Positions 36,109 through 44,647 of a DNA stretch of 64,000 bases are shown one piece after another. The notes under the pieces were generated by a model. That model had not been told where the DNA came from. It worked only from the letters and a program-made list of their open reading frames with translations, and ran no database searches. This DNA is from Pararhodobacter oceanensis (GTDB lineage Bacteria; Pseudomonadota; Alphaproteobacteria; Rhodobacterales; Rhodobacteraceae). Positions within the stretch are counted from its first letter, which is position 1, and each line of letters begins with the position of its first letter. The stretch lies in the NCBI RefSeq assembly GCF_003076755.1, contig NZ_QDKM01000003.1, forward strand, positions 186,001-250,000, written 5' to 3'. A program made the translations under genes and the position numbers.

Positions 36109-36944
36109 CGCAAGCGGCGCGGGTCATCCTGATCACCGGCTGTTCCTCGGGCATCGGTTATCACTGCGCCCATGCGCTGCGCGCGCGCGGCTGGCGGGTG
36201 TTTGCCTCGTGCCGCGCGCAGGCGGATTGCGACCGTCTGATCGGTGAGGGATTCGAGAGCCCGCGGCTGGATTACCGCGACAATAACAGTATCGCCAGCG
36301 CGCTGGATGAGGTTCTGGCGGCGACCGGCGGGCGGTTGGATGCGCTGTTCAACAATGGCGCCTATGCGATTCCCGGCGCGGTTGAGGATCTGCCAAGCGA
36401 TGCGCTGCGGGCGATATTCGAGGTGAATCTCTTTGGCACCCATGAGCTGACGCGGCGGGTGATTGCGGTGATGCGGGCGCAGGGATCGGGGCGGATTGTG
36501 CAGAATTCCTCGGTGCTGGGCTATACGCCTTACCGGTGGCGCGGGGCCTATGGGGCGACGAAATTCGCGCTGGAGGGGTTAAGCCGTGTGCTGCAACTGG
36601 AGTTGAGTGACACCAAGATCAAACTGGTGCTGATCCAGCCCGGCCCGATTACCTCCGAGTTTCGCAACAACGCGATCCCGCATTTCGAGCGCTGGATTGA
36701 TTGGGAAAATTCGGCCCGCGCAGATCAATACCGCGATGAATTGCGCCCGCATCTCTATGAGGGCGGCGCCAAGAAGAGCCGGTTTGAACTGGGCCCCGAG
36801 GCGGTGGCGAAAGTGCTGGTCAAAGCGCTGGAGCACCCCAACCCGCGCCCGCGTTATATTGTCACCACGCCCGCGAAACTGGTGGCTTATGCGTTGCGCC
36901 TGCTGCCGGATCGGGTGATCAACGCGTTTCTGGCCCGTCAATAA
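36105..36944 (+). CDS. Short-chain dehydrogenase/reductase
   Basis: This 279-residue classical SDR has the cofactor motif ILITGCSSGIGYHCA near the N-terminus, NNGAY for the NNAG-type strand, SSVLG with the catalytic Ser and YGATKFALEG with Tyr-x-x-x-Lys. The C-terminal extension of about 80 residues after the substrate loop (GPITSEFRNNA) resembles the retinol dehydrogenase-like branch. It reduces or oxidises an unknown carbonyl or alcohol with NAD(P). It begins within the stop of the response-regulator gene, so it is cotranscribed with the phosphorelay pair, which is an unusual partner for a metabolic enzyme. Confidence 0.88.
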   Translation: MTQAARVILITGCSSGIGYHCAHALRARGWRVFASCRAQADCDRLIGEGFESPRLDYRDNNSIASALDEVLAATGGRLDALFNNGAYAIPGAVEDLPSDALRAIFEVNLFGTHELTRRVIAVMRAQGSGRIVQNSSVLGYTPYRWRGAYGATKFALEGLSRVLQLELSDTKIKLVLIQPGPITSEFRNNAIPHFERWIDWENSARADQYRDELRPHLYEGGAKKSRFELGPEAVAKVLVKALEHPNPRPRYIVTTPAKLVAYALRLLPDRVINAFLARQ

Positions 36945-37033
36945 TCGCCTGCGGGTGCCAAGGATCGGGCCAGAAACACACTGGAAAAGCCCTCGCAAGA
37001 CGCTATGTCTGAGGCACAGCACAGGAGGGCGTT

Positions 37034-37240
37034 ATGCTGCTCAACGATCCACTTTTCATCGCCGCCGCGATCGCATCGCTGATCGTGCTGGCGATTTTGC
37101 TGCTGGGCATCGGCAGTTTTGCCAAAGGCGGCGAGTTCAACCGGCGCAATGCCAATAAATTCATGCGCTGGCGGATCTATGCGCAATTCGCAGCGGTGGT
37201 GCTGATCGTCGGCTTCGCCTATCTGCGCTCGGGGGGCTGA
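37034..37240 (+). CDS. Small HIG1-type twin-transmembrane protein
   Basis: This 68-residue protein has two hydrophobic helices, LFIAAAIASLIVLAILLLGI and YAQFAAVVLIVGFAYL, joined by a basic loop with FNRRNANKFMRWRIYAQ. That loop is the HIG1 domain pattern seen in small proteins associated with respiratory complexes. AGGAGG upstream supports the ATG. The next gene, for cobalamin adenosyltransferase, starts three bases after the stop, so the two are cotranscribed. A role in the inner membrane as a respiratory-complex assembly or stability factor is possible by family, but is not shown for this protein. Confidence 0.82.
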   Translation: MLLNDPLFIAAAIASLIVLAILLLGIGSFAKGGEFNRRNANKFMRWRIYAQFAAVVLIVGFAYLRSGG

Positions 37241-37242
37241 AC

Positions 37243-37815
37243 ATGGTTGTGTTGAACAAAATCTACACCCGCACCGGCGATAAGGGCGACACCGCCTTGG
37301 GCAATGGCGCGCGGGTGCCGAAGGATTCACTGCGCGTTGAGGCTTACGGCACGGTTGACGAGACCAACGCCGTGGTCGGTCTGGCGCGGCTGCATGCGAC
37401 TGGCGAGGTCGATGCGGCGCTGGCGCGCATCCAGAATGATCTGTTTGATCTGGGCGCCGATCTGTGCCGCCCCGAGATGGAGAAAGACGCCGAGGCCGAA
37501 TACCCGCCGCTGCGCGCCAGTGATGCGCAGGTTGATCGGCTTGAGGCCGAGATTGACGCAATGAACGCGCATCTTTCGACGCTGCGCAGTTTCGTGCTGC
37601 CCGGAGGATCGCCCTTGGCCGCGCATCTGCATCAATGCCGCACGGTCAGCCGCCGCGCCGAGCGTCTGACGGTGCGTCTGGCGCATGAGGATGAGGTCAA
37701 TCCGGCGGTGATCCGCTATCTAAACCGCTTGTCGGATTGGTGTTTTGTCGCCAGCCGCGCGGCGAATGAGAATGGCGCGACCGATGTGCTTTGGGTGCCG
37801 GGCGCGAACCGCTAG
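37243..37815 (+). CDS. Cob(I)alamin adenosyltransferase, PduO type
   Basis: This 190-residue protein has the PduO-type N-terminus KIYTRTGDKGDTALGNGARVPKDSLRVEAYGTVDETNA, which forms the ATP site, and the C-terminal signature RYLNRLSDWCFVASRAANENG. It transfers the adenosyl group from ATP to cob(I)alamin. Adenosylcobalamin is needed by methylmalonyl-CoA and ethylmalonyl-CoA mutases, fitting the presence of prpE and mcd in the same window. It starts three bases after the HIG1-type gene. Confidence 0.94.
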   Translation: MVVLNKIYTRTGDKGDTALGNGARVPKDSLRVEAYGTVDETNAVVGLARLHATGEVDAALARIQNDLFDLGADLCRPEMEKDAEAEYPPLRASDAQVDRLEAEIDAMNAHLSTLRSFVLPGGSPLAAHLHQCRTVSRRAERLTVRLAHEDEVNPAVIRYLNRLSDWCFVASRAANENGATDVLWVPGANR

Positions 37816-38034
37816 ACGCCGCCGCCCTGCCCGACCCTACCACCTGCCAGCCAAGGGAAAGATTTAGCGCCAACACCGCCACCACCGGCCCGTCACCCGC
37901 ACCAAAACGCGACGTAGAATGGCCCCGAAGGGCCGATTTTGGGCTGTTTCCCCCCTCGGCTTGGCTATATCAATTGCTCAGGATTTCGCAGAACGCTGCT
38001 GAAAAGCGGCGTAACAACAAGGAGAGTAGCGCCC

Positions 38035-38796
38035 ATGAAGGTCTTGGTACCTGTGAAACGCGTGATCGACTATAACGTGAAGGTTCGCGTCAAAGCGGAC
38101 GGCAGCGGCGTCGATCTTGCCAACGTAAAAATGTCGATGAACCCGTTCGACGAAATCGCCGTCGAAGAGGCGATCCGCCTGCGCGAAAAAGGCGTCGCCA
38201 CCGAGGTTGTTGCGGTCTCCATCGGCGTCAAGCAATCGCAGGAAACCCTGCGCACGGCGCTGGCCATGGGTGCGGATCGCGCGATCCTGATCAATGCCGC
38301 CGATGACGTGCATAACGACATCGAGCCGCTGGCGGTGGCGAAACTGCTGGCTGCTGTGGTCGCCGAGGAAGAGCCGGGTCTGGTTCTTTGCGGCAAACAG
38401 GCGATCGACAACGATATGAACGCGACCGGCCAGATGCTGGCGGCGCTCTTGGGTTGGGCGCAGGGCACCTTCGCCTCGAAACTGGAGATCGACGGCGAGA
38501 CCGCGAAAGTCACCCGCGAGGTGGACGGCGGTCTGCAGACCATCGAGGTCAAGATGCCGGCGATTGTGACGGTGGACCTGCGGTTGAACGAGCCGCGCTA
38601 TGCCTCGTTGCCGAACATCATGAAGGCGAAGAAAAAGCCGCTGGATGAAAAGACGCCTGCCGATTACGGCGTTGATGTCAGCCCGCGTCTGGAAATTGTC
38701 TCGACCACCGAACCCGCCGCCCGCAAGGCTGGCGTCAAGGTTGGCTCGGTCGACGAATTGATTGCGAAACTCAAAGACGAAGCGGGGGTTCTGTAA
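38035..38796 (+). CDS. etfB: Electron transfer flavoprotein beta subunit
   Basis: This 253-residue protein starts [20 protein letters not shown] and contains [40 protein letters not shown] (AMP-binding region) and the ETF beta signature [24 protein letters not shown]. It binds AMP and with EtfA carries electrons from acyl-CoA dehydrogenases to ETF-ubiquinone oxidoreductase. AAGGAGAG at 38019-38026 fixes the start. The stop overlaps the etfA ATG by one base. The window encodes three acyl-CoA dehydrogenases that should use it (8.3, 10.4 and 50.7 kb). Confidence 0.96.
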   Translation: MKVLVPVKRVIDYNVKVRVKADGSGVDLANVKMSMNPFDEIAVEEAIRLREKGVATEVVAVSIGVKQSQETLRTALAMGADRAILINAADDVHNDIEPLAVAKLLAAVVAEEEPGLVLCGKQAIDNDMNATGQMLAALLGWAQGTFASKLEIDGETAKVTREVDGGLQTIEVKMPAIVTVDLRLNEPRYASLPNIMKAKKKPLDEKTPADYGVDVSPRLEIVSTTEPAARKAGVKVGSVDELIAKLKDEAGVL

Positions 38797-39722
38797 TGGC
38801 CGTTTTGCTGCTTGCCGAAGTCACCGATGGTGCGCTGAACCGTGACGCCACCGCCAAAGCGGTCACCGCGGCCAAAGCGATGGGCGATGTGACGGTGCTC
38901 TGCGCCGGTGCCAGCGCTGCTGCTGCCGCCGCCGATGCCGCAACGATTGACGGTGTGGCCAAAGTGCTGAGCGCCGAAGACGAGTCGCTGGGCCATCGTT
39001 TGGCCGAGCCGACCGCGGCGCTGATCGTGTCGCTGGCTGGCGATTACAGCCATGTCGTCGCACCGGCGACCACCGACGCGAAAAACGTGCTGCCGCGGGT
39101 GGCGGCGCTGCTCGACGTGATGGTGATCTCGGATGTCTCGGGCGTGGTTGACGCCGAGACCTTCGAGCGCCCGATCTACGCGGGGAACGCGATCCAGACG
39201 GTGAAATCCTCGGATAAGGTGAAGGTCGTGTCGATCCGCACCTCGACCTTTGAGGCTGCCGGTGACGGTGGTTCGGCTGCGGTTGAGACCGTGGATGTCG
39301 GCGCCTCGCAGGGGCTGAGTTCCTGGATCGAGGATAAGGTCGCGGAATCCGACCGTCCCGAACTGACCTCGGCCGGGGTCGTGGTCTCGGGCGGACGCGG
39401 TGTCGGTTCGGAAGACGACTTTGCGCTGATCGAGAAGCTGGCCGACAAGCTGGGCGCCGCCGTTGGTGCCTCGCGCGCGGCGGTCGATTCGGGCTATGCG
39501 CCGAACGACTGGCAGGTGGGCCAGACCGGTAAGGTCGTGGCGCCGGAACTGTATATCGCGGTAGGGATTTCCGGCGCGATCCAGCATTTGGCCGGGATGA
39601 AGGACTCGAAGGTCATTGTCGCGATCAACAAGGACGAGGAAGCGCCGATCTTCCAGGTCGCCGATTACGGGCTGGTCGCGGATCTGTTCCAGGCGGTGCC
39701 GGAGCTGACCGAGAAGCTGTAA
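38796..39722 (+). CDS. etfA: Electron transfer flavoprotein alpha subunit
   Basis: This 308-residue protein has an N-terminal Rossmann-like domain and a C-terminal FAD-binding domain with [47 protein letters not shown] and the signature [17 protein letters not shown] followed by [14 protein letters not shown]. It holds the redox-active FAD of the heterodimer. The ATG overlaps the etfB stop (TAATG). A strong terminator follows 26 bp after the stop, so etfBA is a two-gene operon. Confidence 0.96.
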   Translation: MAVLLLAEVTDGALNRDATAKAVTAAKAMGDVTVLCAGASAAAAAADAATIDGVAKVLSAEDESLGHRLAEPTAALIVSLAGDYSHVVAPATTDAKNVLPRVAALLDVMVISDVSGVVDAETFERPIYAGNAIQTVKSSDKVKVVSIRTSTFEAAGDGGSAAVETVDVGASQGLSSWIEDKVAESDRPELTSAGVVVSGGRGVGSEDDFALIEKLADKLGAAVGASRAAVDSGYAPNDWQVGQTGKVVAPELYIAVGISGAIQHLAGMKDSKVIVAINKDEEAPIFQVADYGLVADLFQAVPELTEKL

Positions 39723-39747
39723 GCGCTGCTGCGGTGAGAGTGATTGA

Positions 39748-39774
39748 AAGGCCCGCCCCTGTGGCGGGCCTTTT
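39748..39774 (+). terminator. Rho-independent terminator after etfA
   Basis: AAAGGCCCGCC and GGCGGGCCTTT pair as an 11-bp perfect stem with a CCTGT loop and end in four T residues. The hairpin starts 26 bp after the etfA stop. Confidence 0.9.
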
Positions 39775-40310
39775 GCTGTGCCGGGGGGCGGGAGTGTTTG
39801 GCGCAAAGGGCCGCGCCCGACCCTGGGTGGGCGCGTGCTGGCGTTGAACAGCAGGTCGCGTTTTAAAGCAGCAATGTAGCTTGGGCTGTGAATGACATCG
39901 CCAGAGCGCCCTCCCGGGGGGAGGGTCGGGCGCGGCCCGTGGGGACCACGGGCTGGGGCGGGTGAAATGGAACATGCGAGGTGGTAAGGGACGCGCCTGA
40001 CCCTGGGTGGGCGCCCTGCCTTTGCCGCTGAGCGGCGCGCTCTAAAGCATTGACGTGGGTCGGGCGACGAAGGACATCGCCAGTGCGCCCTCCCGGGGGG
40101 AGGGTCGGGCGCGGCCCGGCGGTGCCGCCGGGCGAGTGGGTGGATATCGGGGTCGAAAAGGGTGCGTCCCGGGGTTCCCACGGGCGTGGGGGTGGATATG
40201 GGTGGTCGCAAATAGGGTTAGAAAGGGGGCGTTGCCCCCTCGGCCGGTGGCCTCCCCCCAGGATATTTATGGACAGATGACGGGGCGGCGGCGAGATGGT
40301 GGCGGCGGAA
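39775..40310. repeat. Gene-free region with two family 1 copies and one family 3 motif
   Basis: Family 1 copies lie at about 39808-39953 and 39988-40133, 180 bp apart. The first has the stem GCCCGTGG-GGA-CCACGGGC, the second GCCCGGCGG-TG-CCGCCGGGC. At about 40225-40284 comes a family 3 unit: a small GGGGGC/GCCCCC hairpin, a GGCC-GGT-GGCC hairpin, then CCCAGGATATTTATGGACAG followed by ATGACGGG. The same arrangement recurs at 42486-42546. No gene is supported. Confidence 0.8.
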
Positions 40311-40970
40311 TCAGGCGGCGTAGCCGAGGAGGCCGGCGCGGAGCAGTTCGGCGCCATCACCGCGGGCCTCGGGGTCGATACAGATCCGGCGTGGGCCCTC
40401 GCCCGGGATCGTCGGGCGTGGCAGCCAGGGTGCGGTCGGTAGGTCGAGCAGCACGCCATGCGGCGGCAGCAGTGCCAGAAGCCGCTGCATCCGGCGCACC
40501 CATGTCGCCGAGATCAACCGGCGCATTTCGCAAAACCGCTCGGGACAGGCCGCAGCGAGGGTGCCGAGTGCATGGCCGGTGAAGGCGAGCGGGCCGAACT
40601 CAACCTCGGGAAACAGGGCTTTGAGCGGCGCGCGGGCGGCGATAAACCGGTCATTGCGCCGCGGATGCACCGAATAGAACGGGTTCGACAGATTGCCCAA
40701 GGGCGGCAGCACCAGCGCAAAGGCCTGCGCCTGCGCCACGGCCTCGGGCAAGGCGGGCGCCGAGAGATGGAAATCCACGCCTTCGATCTGCGCCTTGGGG
40801 GCCAGAAGCCGGTCAAGCACCCGGCGCGCCAAGCGGCTGTCGAGCCGTGCCGCCCCGCGCGGCCCCAGTAGCAGCAGCCCGCGATGGCGCGGCGGCAGAC
40901 CCCGCGCGGCTGGCGGCGGTGGCATGGTCTCTTCCCGCGCCGCCCAATGATTCGGCAGGCAATGTTGCAT
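40311..40970 (-). CDS. DUF6473-like protein, short form
   Basis: This 219-residue protein shows the DUF6473 pattern in its middle: PLGNLSNPFYSVHPRRNDRFIAA, then FPEVEFGPLAFTGHALGTL and RRLISATWVRRMQRLLALLP. Fuller members of this Rhodobacteraceae family, as I recall them, carry an additional N-terminal segment that is absent here, so this looks like a shortened or divergent form. AAAGGA precedes the ATG at 40968-40970; a much longer open frame continuing upstream is antisense to the HBD gene and is not credible. The function of the family is unknown; some members resemble sulfotransferase or GDSL-like folds, which I cannot confirm. It is divergent from the HBD gene. Confidence 0.7.
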   Translation of the reverse strand: MQHCLPNHWAAREETMPPPPAARGLPPRHRGLLLLGPRGAARLDSRLARRVLDRLLAPKAQIEGVDFHLSAPALPEAVAQAQAFALVLPPLGNLSNPFYSVHPRRNDRFIAARAPLKALFPEVEFGPLAFTGHALGTLAAACPERFCEMRRLISATWVRRMQRLLALLPPHGVLLDLPTAPWLPRPTIPGEGPRRICIDPEARGDGAELLRAGLLGYAA

Positions 40971-41062
40971 GACACAGGTTCCTTTCTTCACCCGCCTGCC
41001 AGTGTCGCGGCAAAAGCTTGCAATCGGGTTACCAAACTGCAGAAAATGCGCCGCACCTCCCC

Positions 41063-41076
41063 TTGCAGTGATGCAA
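41063..41076. promoter_or_regulatory. Inverted repeat TTGCAGTGATGCAA upstream of the HBD gene
   Basis: TTGCA-GTGA-TGCAA is a 5-4-5 inverted repeat 41 bp before the 3-hydroxybutyryl-CoA dehydrogenase start, in the shared promoter region with the DUF6473-like gene. Its half-sites resemble the TTTGCAAA sites before prpE. It could be an operator for a regulator of C4 or short-chain acyl-CoA metabolism; this is inference from position and symmetry. Confidence 0.35.
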
Positions 41077-41117
41077 CCCGCGGGCCTATTGTCGCGGCAA
41101 CAAATATGGGGACATTC

Positions 41118-41993
41118 ATGGACATCAACACCGTAGGCATCGTTGGCGCGGGTCAAATGGGGAATGGCATTGCCCATGTCTTTGCCGTCGCGGGCTTCGA
41201 GGTTGTGCTCAGCGACATCTCGCAGGAGGCGCTGGACAGTGCCGTGGCGCTGATCGACAAGAACCTGTCGCGGCAAGTGCAGCGCGAGAAGATGACCGAG
41301 GCGGATAAGGCCGAGGCGCTGGCGCGGATCCGCACCACCACCTCGCTGGCCGAGGTTGGCCCGAATGACCTGATCATCGAGGCCGCGACCGAGCGCGAGA
41401 TGATCAAACAGGCGATTTTCGAGGATCTGCAGCCGCATCTGAAGCCCGAGACGATCCTGACCTCGAACACCTCGTCGATCTCGATCACCCGTCTGGCCAG
41501 CCGCACCGACCGGCCCGAGCGGTTCATGGGCTTCCACTTCATGAATCCGGTGCCGGTGATGCAGCTGGTCGAGCTGATCCGCGGCATTGCCACCGATGAG
41601 CCGACCTATCAGGCGATGCTGGCGGTGGTCGAGCGGCTGGGCAAGACTTCGGCCAGTGCCGAGGATTTCCCGGGGTTCATCGTCAACCGCATTCTGATGC
41701 CGATGATCAATGAGGCGGTCTATACGCTCTATGAAGGCGTGGGGTCGGTGAAGTCGATTGATCAGTCGCTGATCCTTGGTGCGAACCATCCGATGGGGCC
41801 GCTGGAACTGGCGGATTTCATTGGTTTGGACACCTGTCTGGCGATCATGAATGTGCTGCATGACGGGCTGGCGGATACCAAATACCGGCCCTGCCCGCTG
41901 TTGACCAAATATGTCGAGGCGGGCTGGCTGGGGCGCAAGACTGGACGCGGGTTTTACGACTACCACGGGCCGGTGCCGGTGCCGACGCGCTAA
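41118..41993 (+). CDS. 3-hydroxybutyryl-CoA dehydrogenase
   Basis: This 291-residue protein has the NAD-binding motif VGIVGAGQMGNGIAH (residues 6-20), the catalytic His139 in FMGFHFMNPVPVMQLVE, and the C-terminal 3HCDH domain with PGFIVNRILMPMINEAV and GWLGRKTGRGFYDY. The length matches stand-alone HBD enzymes that act on 3-hydroxybutyryl-CoA. The ATG at 41118 has GGGGA at 41108-41112. Next to etfBA and with a thiolase elsewhere, it serves butyryl/crotonyl-CoA interconversion, which feeds the ethylmalonyl-CoA pathway or polyhydroxybutyrate turnover. The stereospecificity is expected to be S for this family. Confidence 0.93.
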   Translation: MDINTVGIVGAGQMGNGIAHVFAVAGFEVVLSDISQEALDSAVALIDKNLSRQVQREKMTEADKAEALARIRTTTSLAEVGPNDLIIEAATEREMIKQAIFEDLQPHLKPETILTSNTSSISITRLASRTDRPERFMGFHFMNPVPVMQLVELIRGIATDEPTYQAMLAVVERLGKTSASAEDFPGFIVNRILMPMINEAVYTLYEGVGSVKSIDQSLILGANHPMGPLELADFIGLDTCLAIMNVLHDGLADTKYRPCPLLTKYVEAGWLGRKTGRGFYDYHGPVPVPTR

Positions 41994-42580
41994 GCGAGGG
42001 CGGCGCCCGACCCTGGGTGGGCGCGCGCAGGCTTGGTGCGGCGTGCGGCGCTTGCAAGCATTGATCCAGTTTGAGCGGCGAGTGACATCGCCAAGGCGCC
42101 CTCCCGGGGGGAGGGTCGGGCGCGGCCCGGCGGTGCCGCCGGGCGTGAGGGTGGATATGGGCGCTGGCAGGCGCGGGGTTAGGCGGTGGTGTATCCGGTT
42201 GGTTGACCGGCGCTTGAAACTCCAACAGCGGCAATTCCACAAGACCCGGCTTGCAACCGTCAGGCACGGGCGCAGCCCGGGCCGCGCCCGTGCCTGGGCG
42301 CGCGCGCGCAGCTTTTGTACGGCGTGCCGTGCTTGTAACCATCAATGACGTGAGAGCGGTGAAGGGCATCGCCAGGGCGCCCTCCCGGGGGGAGGGTCGG
42401 GCGCGGCTCGTGGTTCCCACGTGCGTTGCGGTGGATATGGGAGCACGTAATGGGTGCGGCCCTTGCTTCGCTCGGGCCTGAGGGATGGGGCGCTGCCCCC
42501 TCGGCCTTTGGCCTCACCCCCGGGATATTTTTGGACAGATGACGGGCGCAAGGCGCGTGTCGGGGCGGGGGGCCGGTGGG
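41994..42580. repeat. Gene-free region with two family 1 copies and one family 3 motif
   Basis: Family 1 copies lie at about 41998-42146 and 42279-42425; the second is more degenerate, with GGCTCGTGG-TTC-CCACG at its second hairpin. A family 3 unit lies at 42486-42546: GGGGC-GCT-GCCCC, then GGCC-TTT-GGCC, then GGGATATTTTTGGACAGATG followed by ACGGG, nearly the same as at 40225-40284. No gene is evident. Confidence 0.8.
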
Positions 42581-42853
42581 TCAGAAGGTTTCGCCGAAAC
42601 GGTCGGCGACCAGAGTGGCGAGGGCCTCGAGCAGGGCTTGGGCCTGATCGCCCGAGGTGCTGACACGGATTTCGGTGCCGCGCGAGGCGGCGAGCATCAA
42701 CAGGCCCATGATCGAATCGCCGGACACGCTCATGCCGTCTTTCTCGACCTCGGCATCCGCGTCAAATCCTTCGACAACCTCGACAAATTTCGCCGATGCG
42801 CGGGCGTGCAGGCCTTTTTCATTGACGATTTTCAGAACCTTCTCGGTACTCAA
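42581..42853 (-). CDS. ptsH: HPr phosphocarrier protein
   Basis: This 90-residue protein has the phospho-histidine His16 in NEKGLHARASAKFVEVV and the regulatory Ser47 in SGDSIMGLLMLAASRG, the site phosphorylated by HprK. This is HPr of the phosphorylation cascade without sugar permeases found in alphaproteobacteria. The start is a TTG overlapping the manX stop, with GGGGAG upstream; no ATG fits. Enzyme I is not in the window. It lies at the end of chvG-hprK-rapZ-manX-ptsH, all on the minus strand. Confidence 0.93.
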   Translation of the reverse strand: MSTEKVLKIVNEKGLHARASAKFVEVVEGFDADAEVEKDGMSVSGDSIMGLLMLAASRGTEIRVSTSGDQAQALLEALATLVADRFGETF

Positions 42854-43251
42854 ACCCCGGACTCCCCACTCACGATCATCGAATTGATATATTTGCGTCC
42901 GGCTTCCAGCGCCAGCGCGGTGGCCTCGGCCACCGGCCGTTTGCGCGATTTCGCCAGTTTGATCAACATTGGCAGATTGGCACCGTAGAGAATCCGGCGG
43001 TCGGGCGCTTCGCAGGCGGGCATCGACAGGTTGGAGGGCGAGCCGCCGAACATATCGGTGACCAGCACCACGCCGCTGCCGGTATCCACATCATCGGCGG
43101 CGGCGCGGATCTCGGCCTTTTTGGCGCTGCGGTTATGATCATATTCGATCGCAATGGCACGCATGCCGCACTGCTGTCCGACAACATGTTCAACCGCAGC
43201 AAGATATTCGCGCGCCAATCCGCCATGCGCGACGATCACGATTCCGATCAC
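42850..43251 (-). CDS. PTS EIIA component of the mannose (ManX) family
   Basis: This 133-residue cytoplasmic domain begins IGIVIVAHGGLAREYLAAVEHVVG, with the phosphorylated histidine His9, and contains VLVTDMFGGSPSNLSM, the conserved GGSPxN turn. It accepts phosphate from HPr. With no EIIB or EIIC genes nearby it must act as a regulatory end point rather than in sugar uptake. The start is taken as GTG at 43249-43251 with AAGGATAAAGG upstream, since the family begins right at this strand. It overlaps ptsH by four bases. Confidence 0.92.
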   Translation of the reverse strand: MIGIVIVAHGGLAREYLAAVEHVVGQQCGMRAIAIEYDHNRSAKKAEIRAAADDVDTGSGVVLVTDMFGGSPSNLSMPACEAPDRRILYGANLPMLIKLAKSRKRPVAEATALALEAGRKYINSMIVSGESGV

Positions 43252-43255
43252 GCCT

Positions 43256-44158
43256 TTATCCTTGCTCACCCATTGGCGCATTCGTGCCGCGCCGCTCCAG
43301 CTCTCTATGTCTCTTTGACACCCGCCACCCCCGCGTTGCAAGGTCTGCGGCGGTTTTTTCCGCCAATGTGACCGAACGGTGCTTGCCGCCGGTGCAGCCA
43401 AAGCCGATGGTCAGGCTGCTTTTGCCCTCATCCACGAAAGCATCGAGCAAAGGCACCACCAGATCCAGCATGCGGGCGTAGAAACCGGCAAAGCGCGGAT
43501 CCTTGGCGACATAGGCCTGCACCTCGGGGTTCAAGCCGGTGAAGGCGCGCAGCTCTGCCTCCCAATGCGGGTTGGCCAGAAAACGGCAGTCGAACACCAT
43601 ATCGACGCCGCGCGGCAGCCCGCGTTTATACGAGAACGACTGCACCGAAAGCGACATCGGCGCGCCCGAGGACGGCGCGAACCAGCGCGCGATATCACCG
43701 CGCAGATCATGCGGGGTCAGGCGGCTGGTATCAATCAGCACATCGGCGCGCATCCGCACCGGCGTCAACAGCTCCAGCTCATGCGAGATCCCCTCGACCG
43801 GCGAGTCGTGGGGGCTGAGCGGATGGCGGCGGCGGGTTTCAGAGTAGCGGCGCACCAGCGTGCTCTCGTCGCAATCAAGATAGAGAAGCTCCACCGCGAT
43901 CCCCGGCATCCGGTGCAGATGGTCGATCAGTTCGACCAGCGCCTCGGAGGAGAAATCGCGGTTGCGCACATCGACACCCAGCGCCAGCGGCCGCGGCAGG
44001 GGCGGCCCGTCAAGCAAGCGCGGGATCAGCGAGAGCGGCAGGTTGTCGATCGCCTCGAAGCCCAGATCCTCGAGCGCGTTGATCGCCGAGGAGCGTCCGG
44101 CGCCCGAGGGGCCGGTGACAAACACCAGTCTGAGTTGGTTGATCACGTCCTGCATCAT
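43256..44158 (-). CDS. rapZ: RapZ-type nucleotide-binding protein
   Basis: This 300-residue protein has a P-loop near the N-terminus, [31 protein letters not shown], in which the usual Walker lysine is Arg22. The C-terminal half has the conserved [15 protein letters not shown] and [17 protein letters not shown] segments of RapZ. In Escherichia coli RapZ binds small RNAs and guides RNase E in glucosamine-6-phosphate control; in alphaproteobacteria the role is less clear, but its place between hprK and manX is conserved. The ATG overlaps the hprK stop by four bases, and the stop is four bases before the manX start. Confidence 0.93.
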   Translation of the reverse strand: MMQDVINQLRLVFVTGPSGAGRSSAINALEDLGFEAIDNLPLSLIPRLLDGPPLPRPLALGVDVRNRDFSSEALVELIDHLHRMPGIAVELLYLDCDESTLVRRYSETRRRHPLSPHDSPVEGISHELELLTPVRMRADVLIDTSRLTPHDLRGDIARWFAPSSGAPMSLSVQSFSYKRGLPRGVDMVFDCRFLANPHWEAELRAFTGLNPEVQAYVAKDPRFAGFYARMLDLVVPLLDAFVDEGKSSLTIGFGCTGGKHRSVTLAEKTAADLATRGWRVSKRHRELERRGTNAPMGEQG

Positions 44159-44640
44159 CTGCTTTCTGCGCCGGTGAAATGGGTGATGTGATGCGCCAAT
44201 GCCTCTGCATAGGCGGGTTCGGCGGTGCCGGAAAGACACGTTAGTGTCACCCCTAATATGGTGATGGTCTCGGGCGCGGGCAAGCGGGGTGGCGCGGGGC
44301 GGTCGAGATCGACCACCAGAGCGATCCGCGCGAGGCGCAGATGCGGCAGGCGCAGGAGGCCGAAACCGCGCGCTTCGATCAGTCCGGCAATGGCGCGCGG
44401 CGGGCGGGCGTAGAGAGCGCCCTCGAGCGGGGTCAGCATCACCTGATCATCGGCGAGCAGCTGCGCGCCGCGGGTGATCAGCGCCAGCGCGAGGCGGGAT
44501 TTGCCGCGGCCCGAGGCGCCGAGGATCAGCACGCCGCGATGGGGGCCGAAGGCGACGGCGGAGGCGTGGCGGTTGTTCGGTTGGCGGTGGGGGTGTTGGG
44601 CGCTCGGGGATGGGCTCTCGGCGGCGCGCTTGGGGCTCAT
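44155..44640 (-). CDS. hprK: HPr kinase/phosphorylase, short alphaproteobacterial form
   Basis: This 161-residue protein carries only the C-terminal kinase domain. The P-loop is [18 protein letters not shown], followed by [13 protein letters not shown]. It lacks the N-terminal domain present in Firmicutes HprK, as is usual in alphaproteobacteria. It should phosphorylate HPr on Ser47 and reverse it. The start [10 protein letters not shown] at 44640 lies seven bases after the chvG stop, with a weak ribosome site, so translation may be coupled to chvG. The protein links carbon or energy state to the ChvGI system encoded upstream. Confidence 0.92.
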   Translation of the reverse strand: MSPKRAAESPSPSAQHPHRQPNNRHASAVAFGPHRGVLILGASGRGKSRLALALITRGAQLLADDQVMLTPLEGALYARPPRAIAGLIEARGFGLLRLPHLRLARIALVVDLDRPAPPRLPAPETITILGVTLTCLSGTAEPAYAEALAHHITHFTGAESR

Positions 44641-44647
44641 TGCAGGG

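Noticed and set aside
40311-42242. Single 643-codon minus-strand gene
   Set aside because: Only its C-terminal third, from 40970 downward, resembles DUF6473; the rest is antisense to the HBD gene and repeat DNA.
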